Source: Sulfitobacter alexandrii (lineage in GTDB: Bacteria > Pseudomonadota > Alphaproteobacteria > Rhodobacterales > Rhodobacteraceae). From it: a stretch of 64,000 nt of DNA. The notes under the pieces were generated by a model that was not told the DNA's origin, searched no databases, and saw only the letters and a program-made list of their open reading frames with translations. Shown here piece after piece: positions 7,883-17,710 of the stretch (position 1 is the first letter of the stretch; every line of letters starts with the position of its first letter). The stretch is taken from contig NZ_CP018076.1 of the NCBI RefSeq assembly GCF_001886735.1, forward strand, positions 1,302,001 through 1,366,000, given 5' to 3'. The position numbers were made by a program, and so were the translations under genes.

Positions 7883-8869
7883 TCAGCCCAGGCTGACGCT
7901 GGCGGCGCTTTCGGGCAGTTCCTCGTCGAACAGGCGCTGGTAGAATTCCGCAACCGTCTGACGCTCCAGTTCGTCGCACTTGTTGAGGAACGACAGCCGG
8001 AAGGCATAGCCGATGTTGCGGAAGATCTCGGCGTTCTGTGCCCAGGCGATCACCGTCCGCGGGGACATGACGGTGGACAGTTCCCCGTTCATGAAGGCGG
8101 TGCGCGTCAGGTCCGCGACGGTGACCATCTGGCGGACGGTCTTGCGCCCTTCGGCATTGTTGTAATGCGGGTTCTTGGCCAGCACGATCGCGCTTTCGGC
8201 GTCGATGCTGAGATAGTTCAGCGTGGCCACCAGCGACCAGCGGTCCATCTGGCCCTGGTTGATCTGCTGGGTGCCGTGGTAGAGGCCGGTCGTATCGCCC
8301 AAGCCCACCGTGTTCGCGGTGGCGAAGATGCGGAAGTAGGGATGCGGTTCGATCACCTGGTTCTGGTCCAGCAGGGTCAGCTTGCCGTCGACTTCGAGCA
8401 CGCGCTGGATCACGAACATCACGTCGGCGCGGCCCGCGTCGTATTCGTCAAAGACGATGGCGGTCGGGTTGCGCAGCGCCCAGGGCAGGATGCCTTCCTG
8501 AAAGTCGGTGACCTGTTTGCCGTCGCGCAGCTTGATCGCGTCCTTGCCGATCAGGTCGATCCGGCTGATGTGGCTGTCGAGGTTGACGCGCACGGCAGGC
8601 CAGTTCAGCCGCGCGGCGACCTGTTCGATGTGCGTGGACTTGCCGGTGCCGTGGTAGCCCTGGATCATGACGCGGCGGTTGTGGTTGAAACCGGCGAGGA
8701 TCGCCAGGGTCGTGTCGGGATCGAACTTGTAGGTGCTGTCGAACTCCGGCACGCGGTCCGTCCGGTCCGCGAAACCTTTGACCATCATATCCGTGTCGAT
8801 GCCGAAAACGTCGCGGACGCTGATGTCTTCTGTCGGTTTCATGTTGATGTCCAGCTCGGCGTCAGCCAT
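7883..8869 (-). CDS. cobS: Cobaltochelatase subunit CobS (AAA+ ATPase)
   Basis: A 328-residue AAA+ ATPase that powers cobalt insertion by the CobNST chelatase in the aerobic cobalamin pathway. The Walker A motif GYHGTGKST is at residues 71-79 and Walker [10 protein letters not shown] at about 138-145, with a sensor-like FATANT segment downstream. Length and sequence fit CobS closely. AAAGGACGAGGAC precedes the ATG at 8869. Its usual partner cobT is 2.3 kb downstream on the same strand, but two plus-strand genes with their own terminators lie between them, so the two cannot share one uninterrupted transcript. Confidence 0.95.
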   Translation of the reverse strand: MADAELDINMKPTEDISVRDVFGIDTDMMVKGFADRTDRVPEFDSTYKFDPDTTLAILAGFNHNRRVMIQGYHGTGKSTHIEQVAARLNWPAVRVNLDSHISRIDLIGKDAIKLRDGKQVTDFQEGILPWALRNPTAIVFDEYDAGRADVMFVIQRVLEVDGKLTLLDQNQVIEPHPYFRIFATANTVGLGDTTGLYHGTQQINQGQMDRWSLVATLNYLSIDAESAIVLAKNPHYNNAEGRKTVRQMVTVADLTRTAFMNGELSTVMSPRTVIAWAQNAEIFRNIGYAFRLSFLNKCDELERQTVAEFYQRLFDEELPESAASVSLG

Positions 8870-8986
8870 GTGTCCTCGTCCTTTTCGGTCTGGTCCCGCT
8901 CGGGGAGATATCGGCCCGCCTCTGGTGCAACATATCTAGAGCACGCGCAAGGGTCGGGCCGCGGGTTTGTACCGGCCCGCGCCCCG

Positions 8987-10654
8987 TTAACTGGCGCGTG
9001 CCGCGTCGATGGCAACCTGCGCGCATCCGCAGGCGGCTTTCACCGGGTGGTCGGCGCGCGCTTCGGCGAGGTCGAGCCGCAGCTTGACGTGCGGCGCCTC
9101 GTCGCTGTCGCCCCGGGCGATCAGGCAATCGTAGAGGCCGCGCAGCGCCCAGACATTGTCGGGATGCACGCAGGCGCGCGGCAGGCCGGGTACGAGGCCC
9201 AGATCCTGACGGAACACCTGTTCTGCCTCTGCCAAGTGACCCTGTTCGAACAGCAGCGCCCCGAGGGCGTGCCGCGTGGGCTGCATCCATCCCCAAGGCT
9301 CGTCGTAGGGCAGCGCGTCGTCCAGCGCGACCGCGCGGCGCAGGTGGGTAAAGGCGACGTCGTAATCGCCCTTGCGGTAGGCCAGTTCCCCTTCCAGCAT
9401 GGCGGTCGCGACTTCCAGCAGGTCAACGCCACGCACGTTGTGCAGCAGGCGGGTTTCGGGCACCCGCGCCTTGACCGCGAGAAAGGTGTCGAGCTGTGCA
9501 TCGGCGTCCTCGATATGCCCCAGCGCGGAATAGGCCAGTCCCTTGGCATACTCGATGAAGGCGGTGCACATCACGTAGGTTTCCGTATCCTCGGGCAGCT
9601 CCAGCTTGAGGATCTCCTCCCACATGCCGAAACGGATCAGGACGTGCGGCTCCATCCCCAGGATCGTCTCGAAGAAATCGGCCATCGGCGGTGACTTGAT
9701 CTGCAGCAGCGCGTCTGGCGTCGTCTCGCGCATGCCGCGGACGGCCCGCATCGCCGGTTCGAACTGCCCCATGTAGAGCGCGCCGCTGATGACGAAGTGA
9801 TAGTTGTGCTGGCGGTATCCGGTGTAGATGTTGAACGGGCCTTCGGCTTCGTAGTATTTCAGATCGGCTTCGATCGCGCGTTCGTTCCATCGCACGACGT
9901 TCTCGTAGGCGCCGCACAGCACGTCGATGTGCGTGGGCATGTGCACAAGGTGGCCCGCGTCGGGCACAAGGGTGCGCAGCACGTCGGCGGCGCGCAACGC
10001 CTTCTCCGGGTAGGGCGACATTTCCATCAGGTGGACGTAGAGGTGCAGGATGCCGGGATGCGCCATGCCGCCGGGCAGGGCCATCTGGGTTTCCAGCACC
10101 GCCTGCGCCTCCAGCGTCTCGGCGTCCGGCGCCACGGCGCCCTGCGCGATGTCCCACATCTGCCAGGGCGTCAGGTTCATCAGCGCATCGACAAAGACGG
10201 TCGCCACGTCGGCGTCGGTGGGGTGCTCCTTGTGCAGCGCGCGCATCGCGTCGGCAAAGGCGCGGTCCCACGGCGCCATGTCCTCCACCGGGTCGCGCTG
10301 CGGATAGCGGGCGGTGAGGGCCTGTATCAGCGCCGCTTCGACCGGGCTTGCGCCGTCGGCGACCGCCAGCGCGGCCTGCGTCGCGTCATAGGCTTCGGCC
10401 AGTGCCTCGGCGCGGCCCTTGCTGTCGAACAGGACCCACGGCAGGTTGTAGTTCGGCCCGGCGGCATAGGCGTGGCCCCAGTGTGCCATGGCGCAGCCCG
10501 GATCGGCCTCGGCCGCCCTGCGGTAACAGGCGATCGCCTCCTTGTGGTTGAAGCCGTAGGCCCAGTTCAGCCCCCGGTCGAACCATGTCTGTGCCTGCGC
10601 CGACGCAGTAGTGACGGGGCGGGTGTAGGCCCCGAGGTCGTATTGATAGTCCAT
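8987..10654 (-). CDS. Tetratricopeptide repeat protein (TTC38-like)
   Basis: A 555-residue protein starting at 10654 (MDYQYDLGAYTRPV) with GCAGGAGCGTCAGG in front. TPR-like helices include WFDRGLNWAYGFNHKEAIACYRRAAEADP near the N-terminus and a pair near the C-terminus (AYRKGDYDVAFTHLRRAVAL, LLFEQGHLAEAEQVFRQDL). The overall layout resembles the widely distributed TTC38-type family; the molecular role is unknown. No signal peptide or membrane segment, so cytoplasmic. It stands upstream of cobS with about 120 bases between them, so co-transcription is possible but unproven. Confidence 0.8.
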   Translation of the reverse strand: MDYQYDLGAYTRPVTTASAQAQTWFDRGLNWAYGFNHKEAIACYRRAAEADPGCAMAHWGHAYAAGPNYNLPWVLFDSKGRAEALAEAYDATQAALAVADGASPVEAALIQALTARYPQRDPVEDMAPWDRAFADAMRALHKEHPTDADVATVFVDALMNLTPWQMWDIAQGAVAPDAETLEAQAVLETQMALPGGMAHPGILHLYVHLMEMSPYPEKALRAADVLRTLVPDAGHLVHMPTHIDVLCGAYENVVRWNERAIEADLKYYEAEGPFNIYTGYRQHNYHFVISGALYMGQFEPAMRAVRGMRETTPDALLQIKSPPMADFFETILGMEPHVLIRFGMWEEILKLELPEDTETYVMCTAFIEYAKGLAYSALGHIEDADAQLDTFLAVKARVPETRLLHNVRGVDLLEVATAMLEGELAYRKGDYDVAFTHLRRAVALDDALPYDEPWGWMQPTRHALGALLFEQGHLAEAEQVFRQDLGLVPGLPRACVHPDNVWALRGLYDCLIARGDSDEAPHVKLRLDLAEARADHPVKAACGCAQVAIDAARAS

Positions 10655-10808
10655 CCTGACGCTCCTGCAATCGGGCGGAGCATGCCAAGTCCTGCCGCGA
10701 TTGCCCAGAGCCATGGGCCGCTGAATTCCGCAAAACCTGCACGATCACACGGCGGTGCCCTGCACGCGGCTAACTTAGCAAGGGGTTACATCACAAGGAG
10801 ACAATGAG

Positions 10809-11249
10809 ATGCGCAAGATGACAGTGGACCAGCGATTTCCCATCGCGCTGGTGATCGGGTCGGCGGGGGCTGCCGTGGCCCTGGCCATTCAGGCCACAAC
10901 GGGCACCTTTTCCGGCGAGGCGGGGTTTGTGCGGGTTGCGGGCGCGGGGGCGTTGCTGGGCGGCCTCGCCCTGGCTGACGGGTTCGGACGACCGGGCTGG
11001 GCCGGGCTGATCCGGTCGGTCCTGAGCTTTGCCGGGGCCACCGTCTTCGGGGCGATGATGGCGGTCGTGTTGCTGCCCCTCGACCAGTTCCTGTCGGATA
11101 TCGACCCCTTCGGTCCGCTGCGCGATGCCGTGTCGGCGGCGGTCGTGGGGCCGTTGTTCGTGCTTGGCAGTATCCTCGAAGAGGCTGCCGTGCTGGCGGT
11201 CTGGTCGGTGGGGGCGGGCGCGGCGCACCTGTTGCGCCGGACCCTCTGA
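10809..11249 (+). CDS. Hypothetical integral membrane protein
   Basis: A 146-residue protein with about four hydrophobic segments, at residues 12-28, 42-56, 66-92 and 108-135. It starts at ATG 10809, and an AAGGAG ribosome site lies about 10 bases upstream. The segment PLDQFLSDIDPFGPLRDAV forms a short loop between the last two membrane helices. I recognise no family. It stands alone on the plus strand between the TPR gene and the J-domain gene, the latter convergent with an 8-base gap. Confidence 0.72.
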   Translation: MRKMTVDQRFPIALVIGSAGAAVALAIQATTGTFSGEAGFVRVAGAGALLGGLALADGFGRPGWAGLIRSVLSFAGATVFGAMMAVVLLPLDQFLSDIDPFGPLRDAVSAAVVGPLFVLGSILEEAAVLAVWSVGAGAAHLLRRTL

Positions 11250-11257
11250 AGCGGCGA

Positions 11258-11884
11258 TCAGTCCTTGAAGCTGCGGCTGCCCTTGATCTGGTCCCAGGCC
11301 CACATGACCTGCTGAAGCTGGTCTTCCTGAGACCGGTCGCCGCCGTTCATGTCAGGGTGCAGCACCTTGATCAGCAGCTTGTAGGCCTTGCGGATCTCGG
11401 GCTTGGTCATCGTATCCTTGACCTCGAGAATCTCGACCGCCCGGCGTTCGGTCGGGGGCAGGCGGCGGCCGGTCTGGCCGGTCCGGCCCGGGTTCTGGGT
11501 GGCGTTCTTGCCCAGCACCTGATGCGGGTCTTCGATGCCCAGCCGGGCCCAGGCCCGTGCCTCGGGGTCGCCCAGCGGCTTGGTCTTGCGTTCCCAGACC
11601 TTGTCCTCGCTCATCTGGGCATTCAGCTCGGCCTCGGTGGTGCCGTCGAAGAAGTTCCATTTCAGGTTGTACTCGCGCACGTGCTGCTGGCAGAACCAGT
11701 AGTAGTCGTCCAGAACGTCGGGCGCCTTGGGCGCGCGGTACTTGCCGGGCTCTTCGCAGCCTTCGTGATCGCAGATCCGTGTCGAAGTCTCGGAGGCCCC
11801 TGACATGCCGCGACGGCCGCGGGGGTTCTTCTTTTTCGAGGACGACACGGACATGTCGAACCCGAAGGGATCTGGTTTGGACAT
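11258..11884 (-). CDS. J-domain (DnaJ-like) protein
   Basis: A 208-residue protein with a C-terminal J domain (about residues 150-205). It contains the HPD tripeptide that stimulates Hsp70 ATPase (KVLHPDMNGGDRSQED). The N-terminal half has a cysteine/histidine cluster (CDHEGC, FCQQH) that could bind zinc, and a Tyr/Trp-rich stretch DDYYWFCQQHVREYNLKWNF. This architecture is common in alphaproteobacteria near cobS and bolA. Likely a DnaK co-chaperone with a specific client; the client is not evident. It is divergent from the BolA gene. Confidence 0.88.
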   Translation of the reverse strand: MSKPDPFGFDMSVSSSKKKNPRGRRGMSGASETSTRICDHEGCEEPGKYRAPKAPDVLDDYYWFCQQHVREYNLKWNFFDGTTEAELNAQMSEDKVWERKTKPLGDPEARAWARLGIEDPHQVLGKNATQNPGRTGQTGRRLPPTERRAVEILEVKDTMTKPEIRKAYKLLIKVLHPDMNGGDRSQEDQLQQVMWAWDQIKGSRSFKD

Positions 11885-11958
11885 AGCGATAGACCTTTTC
11901 GACTCGGAGAGATGAGTTTAGACCTTCCGGGGCAAGATTGAAGGGGCTTGACAAAAAA

Positions 11959-12228
11959 ATGGCGGGAAAATTGTCGAAGACGGAAGAGATCAGAACGGCC
12001 CTGGAATCCGCTTTCGATCCTCGCGAACTGGAGGTGGTGGACGACAGCGAAAGCCATCGGGGTCACGCCGGCTTTCGCGAGGGGGGCGAAACGCACTACA
12101 ACGTGCGCATCCGGTCCACCGCTTTCAAGGGTCAGTCACGCGTCGCGCGCCACCGCGCGGTGCACGCGGCGCTGGGGCCGGAGCTGATCGGCCGCATCCA
12201 CGCGCTGGCGCTTGATCTCGACGTTTAA
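11959..12228 (+). CDS. bolA: BolA family protein
   Basis: An 89-residue BolA-type protein with the class II KH-like fold. It contains ESHRGHAGFREGGETHYNV, where conserved His residues could take part in iron-sulfur cluster binding with monothiol glutaredoxin, and the RHRAVHAALG helix. BolA proteins act in iron-sulfur metabolism and iron regulation. I use the ATG at 11959; a TTG at 11938 in frame is less likely. AAGGGG lies 12 bases before the ATG, a longer spacing than usual. It is divergent from the J-domain gene. Confidence 0.9.
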   Translation: MAGKLSKTEEIRTALESAFDPRELEVVDDSESHRGHAGFREGGETHYNVRIRSTAFKGQSRVARHRAVHAALGPELIGRIHALALDLDV

Positions 12229-12237
12229 GAGCGGCCG

Positions 12238-12732
12238 CTAATCGTCTGAAACCGGAAGATTCTTGAACTGTGCGCGCTTGCCGAGAGAGGTGCCGACCTT
12301 CTTGACGTCGCCGGTGTCTTCGACGCCGTTGTCGTCATCGTTCTTGGTGTCTGCCGGCGTGTCGTCGGTCTTGGGCGCGTCGCTGTCCGTTTCCGCAGCC
12401 GCCGCCGGGGCGTCGGACTCGTCGGAGGACGGGGCCGCTTCGGCTTCGTCATCAGCAGGGCCGGGCAGAAGCTCGGGTGCGAAATCCGCCGTGTCGTCCT
12501 CGCGCAGGCGGCGGAAAACCAGAACGTTGCGCCATTCGGTCGTCGTCGATGTCAGCCCCGACCGTTCGATCGACGGCAGGGTCTCGGCGCGCTGGTATTC
12601 CCAGCCGTAGCCCGCGAGGCCGTTCATAAGCTCTTGCAGGGCATAGGAAAAGCGGGCCTCCGCGCCCTTGACGCCCTTGCCTTTCAGGCCCTTCGACGGG
12701 GCCGGGACGACCTTGTATTCGTAACGGGGCAT
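12238..12732 (-). CDS. DUF4177 domain protein with disordered acidic tail
   Basis: A 164-residue protein. The N-terminal 75 residues match DUF4177 (MPRYEYKVVPAP, LQELMNGLAGYGWEYQRAE, WRNVLVFRR). The remaining 90 residues are a low-complexity tail rich in Ala, Asp, Glu, Ser and Thr, ending in a basic patch (VGTSLGKRAQFKNLP). DUF4177 proteins have no established function; the short beta-alpha fold could bind a small ligand or another protein. It converges with bolA with a 9-base gap and lies 48 bases downstream of the thioesterase gene on the same strand. Confidence 0.85.
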   Translation of the reverse strand: MPRYEYKVVPAPSKGLKGKGVKGAEARFSYALQELMNGLAGYGWEYQRAETLPSIERSGLTSTTTEWRNVLVFRRLREDDTADFAPELLPGPADDEAEAAPSSDESDAPAAAAETDSDAPKTDDTPADTKNDDDNGVEDTGDVKKVGTSLGKRAQFKNLPVSDD

Positions 12733-12780
12733 GGGGTTCCTTCGCGGTGGTTCGGTGGGTCTCTTAGCTGATTGCCTGCG

Positions 12781-13245
12781 TCAGGGTCGCTTCAACCCGA
12801 TGCGGCGTCCCACGCGGGCGTCGGCCGGCAGCGGGTCCTGCGTGGTCTTGAGGCTTGTCAACGCGTCCTGGATCGGCTGCGGCATCGGCGCGACGCGCGG
12901 GCCGGATTGGTCCACGTGCAGGGTCAGCCCTTCGGCGGTTGCGGCGATCCAGCCGTCCTCGTGAAACAGTTCCTGATAGTAGTGAAAACGTTTCTCATCG
13001 AAATCAATCAGATGGAAGGCGGACTTCACCCTGTCACCCTCGTGAAGTTCCCGCAGGTAGCAGATGTGAAATTCAGCCACGTAGGTGGTGCAGCCGGTCT
13101 TCTGGTAGTCGGGGCCGAACCCGAGCCTCTCGTAGATCTCGTCGACAGACTGGTCGAACAGGACCGAGTAATAGGCCATGTTGAGGTGGCCGTTGAAATC
13201 GATCCATTCGGGCTTGACGGTCTGGAAGGAAGTGCTGGTCATCAT
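12781..13245 (-). CDS. Hot-dog fold acyl-CoA thioesterase
   Basis: A 154-residue protein of the 4-hydroxybenzoyl-CoA thioesterase-like hot-dog superfamily. The active-site segment is WIDFNGHLNMAYYSVLFDQSVDE, where the Asp/Asn-Gly-His pattern is typical. It resembles betainyl-CoA/carnitine-associated thioesterases, but no carnitine genes are nearby, so the substrate is left open. Either adjacent Met codon (13245 or 13242) could be the start. It follows gatB by 16 bases on the same strand and is probably co-transcribed with it. Confidence 0.82.
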   Translation of the reverse strand: MMTSTSFQTVKPEWIDFNGHLNMAYYSVLFDQSVDEIYERLGFGPDYQKTGCTTYVAEFHICYLRELHEGDRVKSAFHLIDFDEKRFHYYQELFHEDGWIAATAEGLTLHVDQSGPRVAPMPQPIQDALTSLKTTQDPLPADARVGRRIGLKRP

Positions 13246-13261
13246 GGAAATCGCCGCGCCC

Positions 13262-14773
13262 TCAGCCCTTGAGCTTCTGCGCGACGATCTGGTTGACCGC
13301 CTTGGGATTGGCCTTGCCGCCTGTCGCCTTCATCACCTGGCCCACGAACCAGCCGGCCAGCTTCGGGTTCTCCTGCGCCTTCGCGACCTGATCGGGATTG
13401 GCGGCGATGATCTCGTCCACCGCCTGTTCGATCGCGCCGGTATCGGTGACCTGCTTCATGCCTTCGGTTTCCACGATCTCCGCAGGGTCGCGGCCGGTGG
13501 TGTAGCAGATCTCGAACACGTCCTTGCCGATCTTGCCGCTGATCGCGTCCGAGGCAATCAGGTCGACGATGCTGCCGAGCTGGTCCGGGCTGACCGGGCT
13601 TTCGGTGATGTCGCGGTCGTCTTTCTTGAGCCGTCCGAACAGTTCGTTGATGACCCAGTTCGCGGCCATCTTGCCGTCGCGGCCCTTGGCTGTCGCTTCG
13701 AAGTACCCGGCGGAGTCGAGGTCGGCCGTCAGCACCGACGCGTCGTAGTCGCTGAGGCCGAAGTCATTGATGAAGCGGGCCTTCTTGGCATCCGGCAGCT
13801 CGGGAAGGCGGGCGGCGATATCGTCCACCCATGCCTGTTCGATCTCGAGCGGCAGCAGGTCGGGGTCGGGGAAATAGCGGTAATCGTGCGCTTCCTCCTT
13901 GGACCGCATGGAACGGGTTTCCTGCCGGTCGGGGTCGAACAGCCGCGTTTCCTGCACCACTTCGCCACCGCCTTCGATGATCGCGATCTGGCGGCGCGCC
14001 TCCACCTCGATGGCCTGCTGGATGAAGCGCATGGAGTTCATGTTCTTGATTTCGCACCGGGTGCCGAGGTGGCTGAAATCCTGCGTCTCCTGGTACCGTT
14101 CGTAGGCGCCGGGACGGCAGACCGACACGTTCACGTCGGCGCGCATCGCGCCCGACTGCATGTCGCCGTTGCAGGTGCCCAGATAACGCAGGATCTGGCG
14201 CAGCTTGCCAAGGTAGGCCGCCGCTTCCTCGGGGCCGCGGATGTCGGGGCGGCTGACGATTTCCATCAGGCAGACGCCCGTGCGGTTCAGGTCGACGAAG
14301 GACATGCTGGGATCCATGTCGTGAATGGATTTGCCGGCGTCCTGTTCCATGTGGATGCGCTCGACCCGGACAAGCCGTGCGGTGCCGTCACCCATTTCGA
14401 CCAGAACTTCGCCTTCGCCCACGATGGGTTCGTAAAGCTGGCTGATCTGGTAGCCCTGCGGCAGGTCCGGGTAGAAGTAGTTCTTGCGGTCGAAGGCGGA
14501 CTTCAGGTTGATCTTTGCCTTCAGGCCCAGCCCGGTGCGCACGGCCTGTTCGACGCAGAATTCGTTGATCACCGGCAGCATCCCGGGCATGGCCGCGTCC
14601 ACGAAGGCGACGTTGCTGTTCGGCTCGGCGCCGAACCGGGTCGATGCGCCCGAGAACAGCTTGGCGTTCGAGGAAACCTGCGCGTGCACCTCCATGCCGA
14701 TCACCAGTTCCCAGTCGTCCTTGGCCCCGGCGATGCGTTTGGGTTTCGGCGTGTCGTAGGTCAGGTCTAGCAT
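13262..14773 (-). CDS. gatB: Asp-tRNA(Asn)/Glu-tRNA(Gln) amidotransferase subunit B
   Basis: A 503-residue GatB subunit. It activates the acyl group on misacylated Glu-tRNA(Gln) or Asp-tRNA(Asn), which GatCAB then amidates. Visible features are [19 protein letters not shown] near the N-terminus, [22 protein letters not shown] sequence (here [18 protein letters not shown]), the [13 protein letters not shown] region, and the C-terminal GatB/YqeY helical domain ending IVAQKLKG. The length is normal. gatC and gatA are not adjacent, as is common in this group. AAGG precedes the ATG at 14773. Confidence 0.96.
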   Translation of the reverse strand: MLDLTYDTPKPKRIAGAKDDWELVIGMEVHAQVSSNAKLFSGASTRFGAEPNSNVAFVDAAMPGMLPVINEFCVEQAVRTGLGLKAKINLKSAFDRKNYFYPDLPQGYQISQLYEPIVGEGEVLVEMGDGTARLVRVERIHMEQDAGKSIHDMDPSMSFVDLNRTGVCLMEIVSRPDIRGPEEAAAYLGKLRQILRYLGTCNGDMQSGAMRADVNVSVCRPGAYERYQETQDFSHLGTRCEIKNMNSMRFIQQAIEVEARRQIAIIEGGGEVVQETRLFDPDRQETRSMRSKEEAHDYRYFPDPDLLPLEIEQAWVDDIAARLPELPDAKKARFINDFGLSDYDASVLTADLDSAGYFEATAKGRDGKMAANWVINELFGRLKKDDRDITESPVSPDQLGSIVDLIASDAISGKIGKDVFEICYTTGRDPAEIVETEGMKQVTDTGAIEQAVDEIIAANPDQVAKAQENPKLAGWFVGQVMKATGGKANPKAVNQIVAQKLKG

Positions 14774-14857
14774 GGCGCACCTTGGTCAGGGATCATCGGT
14801 CTATCCGGGTCATAGGACAGCGCGGGATATGTCGCAAGGGTGTGCTGCGCTGCCGCG

Positions 14858-16150
14858 TCAGGCGGGCATGGCCTGCGGTCCGGTCTCGGTGAACACGATG
14901 CGGTGGCCGGCGGCGATCTCGCGGCTGAACAGCGACGTGATGATCCGCATCGCGTCCTCGCGCCCCGAGGCTGCGAAACGCGCCGGTGACCGCACCCGAA
15001 GGTTGTTGTCGAAGCCCTGCGCGGCGTGGGCCCAGATCATCGGGTGAAGTTCGGTCAGGTGATCGCGGACGATGTCATGGGCGCATTCCGCGATGTGCAC
15101 GCGGTTCTGGTCGGCCTGGTCGTTGCCGGAAAACGCCTGTCCGACCGAATTGGCACAATATGCCGCCAGCAGGTTCGCGGTGTAGGCGTTGGGTCGGCGT
15201 TCCAAAATGTCGTGCAGACCCTCGATGAAGAAATCCACGTCGAGGTTCGCGCAGGCCTGGTCGTCACAGGCGATGGCGTCGAACTGCACCCAGGTGTAGC
15301 CGCCCGCGCCCCAGAGGCTTTCCGTGCGTGCGGCGGTGCGGCGCGCTTCGAGTTCCAGTTCGCCGTAGCTGCCGAACCACCGCGGGAGAAGATGATTGCC
15401 AAGCGCCCGCATCGACCGCGGGTTGGCGGGGTTGAGGTCGATCAGGGTTTCGTAGTGGTCGGCGACCCGGTGTTCGCCCTGCGCCGCGTTCGCCAGCAGC
15501 GCGCAGCCCGTTCCGGCCAGCAGCGGAGAGTCCTTCTTGCGGTCCTTGTAATCGTCGACGATATCCCGCGCGCGGTCGAAATGCGCGGCAAAGGCGGCGC
15601 GGTTGCGCTGGGGCACTTCCGCGTCCCAGCCGGTGCCGCGCCAGGCCCAGCCGATATCCATGTGGGCCTGCGCCACGATGGCACCGATCACGTGGTCGTC
15701 GGACCGTTCGGCAAGCACGTGTTCCAGCGCTTCGATCCCCGCCAGCAGGGGCGCGTCCTTGGCCGGTTTGCCATCCAGCAACGCGTGTTCCGCTGCGAGG
15801 ATCACATCGGAGCGGGCGCCGTAGGCGAGGAGTTCGGCGACCGGCATGAAGCCGGGGGTCAGTTGGCGCTGCGAGTCGGCCTCGCGGATCATGTCCGACA
15901 AGGCGTCCCAGTCCTCCTGCCGGACCATGCGCTGACCCCGCTGCAGGTAGTGGTCGCGCACGTTGTCCTCCGCCGTCGGATCGGGGCAGGCAATGCTGAG
16001 CATGGCCGGGGGTTCCTCGGGGCCGGGCCGGGGACGGCGGCGCAGGAGCGGTGTCTTCAACGGCAGGACAGGCTCCGGTTCCGGCCGGGAGGCGAGCAGC
16101 GATCCCAGAGGCCGGATGCGGAGTTTGAGAAGGGGGAGCAGCGATTTCAT
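14858..16150 (-). CDS. Conserved hypothetical protein, helical repeat-like
   Basis: A 430-residue protein I cannot assign. The first 49 residues are rich in Pro, Arg and Leu. The rest looks all-helical, with TPR-like pairs and a conserved-looking core, NPRSMRALGNHLLPRWFGSYG followed by TAARTESLWGAGGYTWVQFDA. No membrane segment beyond a weak N-terminal one and no catalytic motif. The start is uncertain: ATG 16150 has no clear ribosome site, whereas an internal ATG at 16003 (MLSIACPDP) is preceded by GAGGA and would give 381 residues. It lies 84 bases from gatB on the same strand. Confidence 0.7.
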   Translation of the reverse strand: MKSLLPLLKLRIRPLGSLLASRPEPEPVLPLKTPLLRRRPRPGPEEPPAMLSIACPDPTAEDNVRDHYLQRGQRMVRQEDWDALSDMIREADSQRQLTPGFMPVAELLAYGARSDVILAAEHALLDGKPAKDAPLLAGIEALEHVLAERSDDHVIGAIVAQAHMDIGWAWRGTGWDAEVPQRNRAAFAAHFDRARDIVDDYKDRKKDSPLLAGTGCALLANAAQGEHRVADHYETLIDLNPANPRSMRALGNHLLPRWFGSYGELELEARRTAARTESLWGAGGYTWVQFDAIACDDQACANLDVDFFIEGLHDILERRPNAYTANLLAAYCANSVGQAFSGNDQADQNRVHIAECAHDIVRDHLTELHPMIWAHAAQGFDNNLRVRSPARFAASGREDAMRIITSLFSREIAAGHRIVFTETGPQAMPA

Positions 16151-16403
16151 GTGGGGATCGTCCGAAGGTTCTGGCAGGTTCCCCGAGGGTGGTCCCGCAA
16201 TCGGGCTGAAACATGGCTGGCGTGCGGAGATCTCGGGGAATAACTTCCCCTGTCGCGTGCATTTTTCTCAGGAATGTCAGAATGGTTAAGGATTGTCCCG
16301 GCCCCGGAACCGAAGGCGGCGCGGGGCCCCGATTGTTGCGGGGTCTTGCCGGCAAATGCGCGGAAGCTTGCCAGCCCCAATTGCCGCGCACATAGTGTGC
16401 GTC

Positions 16404-17231
16404 ATGAAATTTGCCGGCCTGACCATCACGCTCGTCATCATCTCCGAGGCGCTTCTGGCCGAGGGGCGCGCGCCGCTGCGTCCGCAGGCCCGGACCACGG
16501 TCGTCGAGCAGCCGGTGATCGGCCCGATCCCCGTGGTTCCCGTGTCAGAGGATCCGGTGCCGGCGCTGCCGGCCCGTGCCCAGGCCGCGCCGCTGGAATT
16601 GCCCGGCACCGTCGATCTGCCCCCCGCGTCAGCCGACGACGTGGCGCTGGCCATGCCAGTGGTGCCGGTGCTGAGGCCCAAGGCGCGCGCGCCGAACCTG
16701 CCGCGGACACGGTGGCAACATATGGCGGGGCACGCCCTGTGGACGCGCACGGCGCTGGCCGCGCTCAAGGCGCATGGCAAGCCGCTGGTGGACATGGTGC
16801 CCGGCGACATCGACACGTGGTGTCCGGCCTATCCGCAGGCCGACGAACGCAGGCGCCGGGCCTTCTGGGTCGGTTTCCTGTCGGCGCTGGCCAAGCACGA
16901 GAGCACCTACAAGCCCTGGGCGGTCGGCGGCGGCGGTCGCTGGTACGGCCTGCTGCAGATCCTGCCGGGCACCGCACGCGGCTACAAGTGCAACGCGGGC
17001 GACGGCGCGTCGCTCAAGAGCGGCCCCGCGAACCTCAGTTGCGCGGTGCGCATCATGGCCCACACCGTGCCGCGCGACGGTGTCATCTCGGGCCCACGGG
17101 GGAACCGGGGCGTCGGCGCGGACTGGGGGCCCATGCGCTCTGCCTCCAAGCGGCGGGAGATGGCCAACTGGCTGCGGCGGCAAAGCTATTGCGAGCCGAT
17201 CAGTGTCGTGCGTCCGCGCGCGCGCCCCTGA
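16404..17231 (+). CDS. Lytic transglycosylase-like (SLT domain) secreted protein
   Basis: A 275-residue protein starting at 16404. A signal peptide (MKFAGLTITLVIISEALLAEG) and a Pro/Val-rich linker lead to an SLT-type catalytic domain. The probable catalytic Glu is in LAKHESTYKPWAVGG, followed by the family segment RWYGLLQILPGTARGYKC. Such enzymes cleave peptidoglycan between N-acetylmuramic acid and N-acetylglucosamine, forming anhydromuropeptides. Four cysteines in the catalytic domain could form disulfides, consistent with export. It is monocistronic and convergent with the gene ending at 17256. Confidence 0.85.
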   Translation: MKFAGLTITLVIISEALLAEGRAPLRPQARTTVVEQPVIGPIPVVPVSEDPVPALPARAQAAPLELPGTVDLPPASADDVALAMPVVPVLRPKARAPNLPRTRWQHMAGHALWTRTALAALKAHGKPLVDMVPGDIDTWCPAYPQADERRRRAFWVGFLSALAKHESTYKPWAVGGGGRWYGLLQILPGTARGYKCNAGDGASLKSGPANLSCAVRIMAHTVPRDGVISGPRGNRGVGADWGPMRSASKRREMANWLRRQSYCEPISVVRPRARP

Positions 17232-17255
17232 GGCCCGGCAGCCGTTCGGCGGGGC

Positions 17256-17705
17256 CTATTGCAGCAACTGGAAATGGAACCGCTTGACCCGCACCCCCTG
17301 CGAGACAAGCGCCGTCTCGAATGATCGGTGCGGCGGTGTCGCCTCGAAGGGGATCCTGATCTTGCGGCCGTTCGAGAGGACCACGGTAGCGCGCACCGAG
17401 AAATCGAGCCGCGTGTCGAGCCGCAGGTGGTCGATTTCAGACAGGGCGATATGCGCGTCGCGCGGTCCGGTAAACCAGCGCAGCCGGGTGGGTGTCAGAT
17501 CCATCCCCGCCAGCGGGTTTCGCACGAGATCCCAGAGCGCGGGCAGGGTGAAGGCGCCGAGGATGGCCACCAGCACCGGCGCGGCCTCCAGCCCGATCCA
17601 GAGGGCGGCCAGCGCGCCCCAGACAGCGACGAGCACCGCTGCCCCCCGCAGGCTGCGCCCTTCGCGGCGGAAGCTGAGAACCGCGTCCTGCGGGGCCACC
17701 GTCAC
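17256..17705 (-). CDS. Hypothetical membrane protein, PH-like C-terminal half
   Basis: A 149-residue protein. The frame is open upstream across the dehydrogenase gene, but a GTG at 17705, five bases after that gene's stop codon, gives a compact start (VTVAPQDAVLSFRREG). Two adjacent hydrophobic segments (about residues 20-55) are followed by a beta-rich region, LTPTRLRWFTGPRDAHIALSE, resembling small bacterial PH-like membrane proteins. The function is unknown. It appears to be the last gene of a pepN-dehydrogenase-membrane protein transcript. Confidence 0.62.
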   Translation of the reverse strand: MTVAPQDAVLSFRREGRSLRGAAVLVAVWGALAALWIGLEAAPVLVAILGAFTLPALWDLVRNPLAGMDLTPTRLRWFTGPRDAHIALSEIDHLRLDTRLDFSVRATVVLSNGRKIRIPFEATPPHRSFETALVSQGVRVKRFHFQLLQ

Positions 17706-17710
17706 CGCGT

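Noticed and set aside
7781..9694. 637-residue plus-strand ORF
   Set aside because: Antisense shadow of cobS and the TPR gene; its composition is typical of a mirror frame and its start lies within a terminator hairpin.
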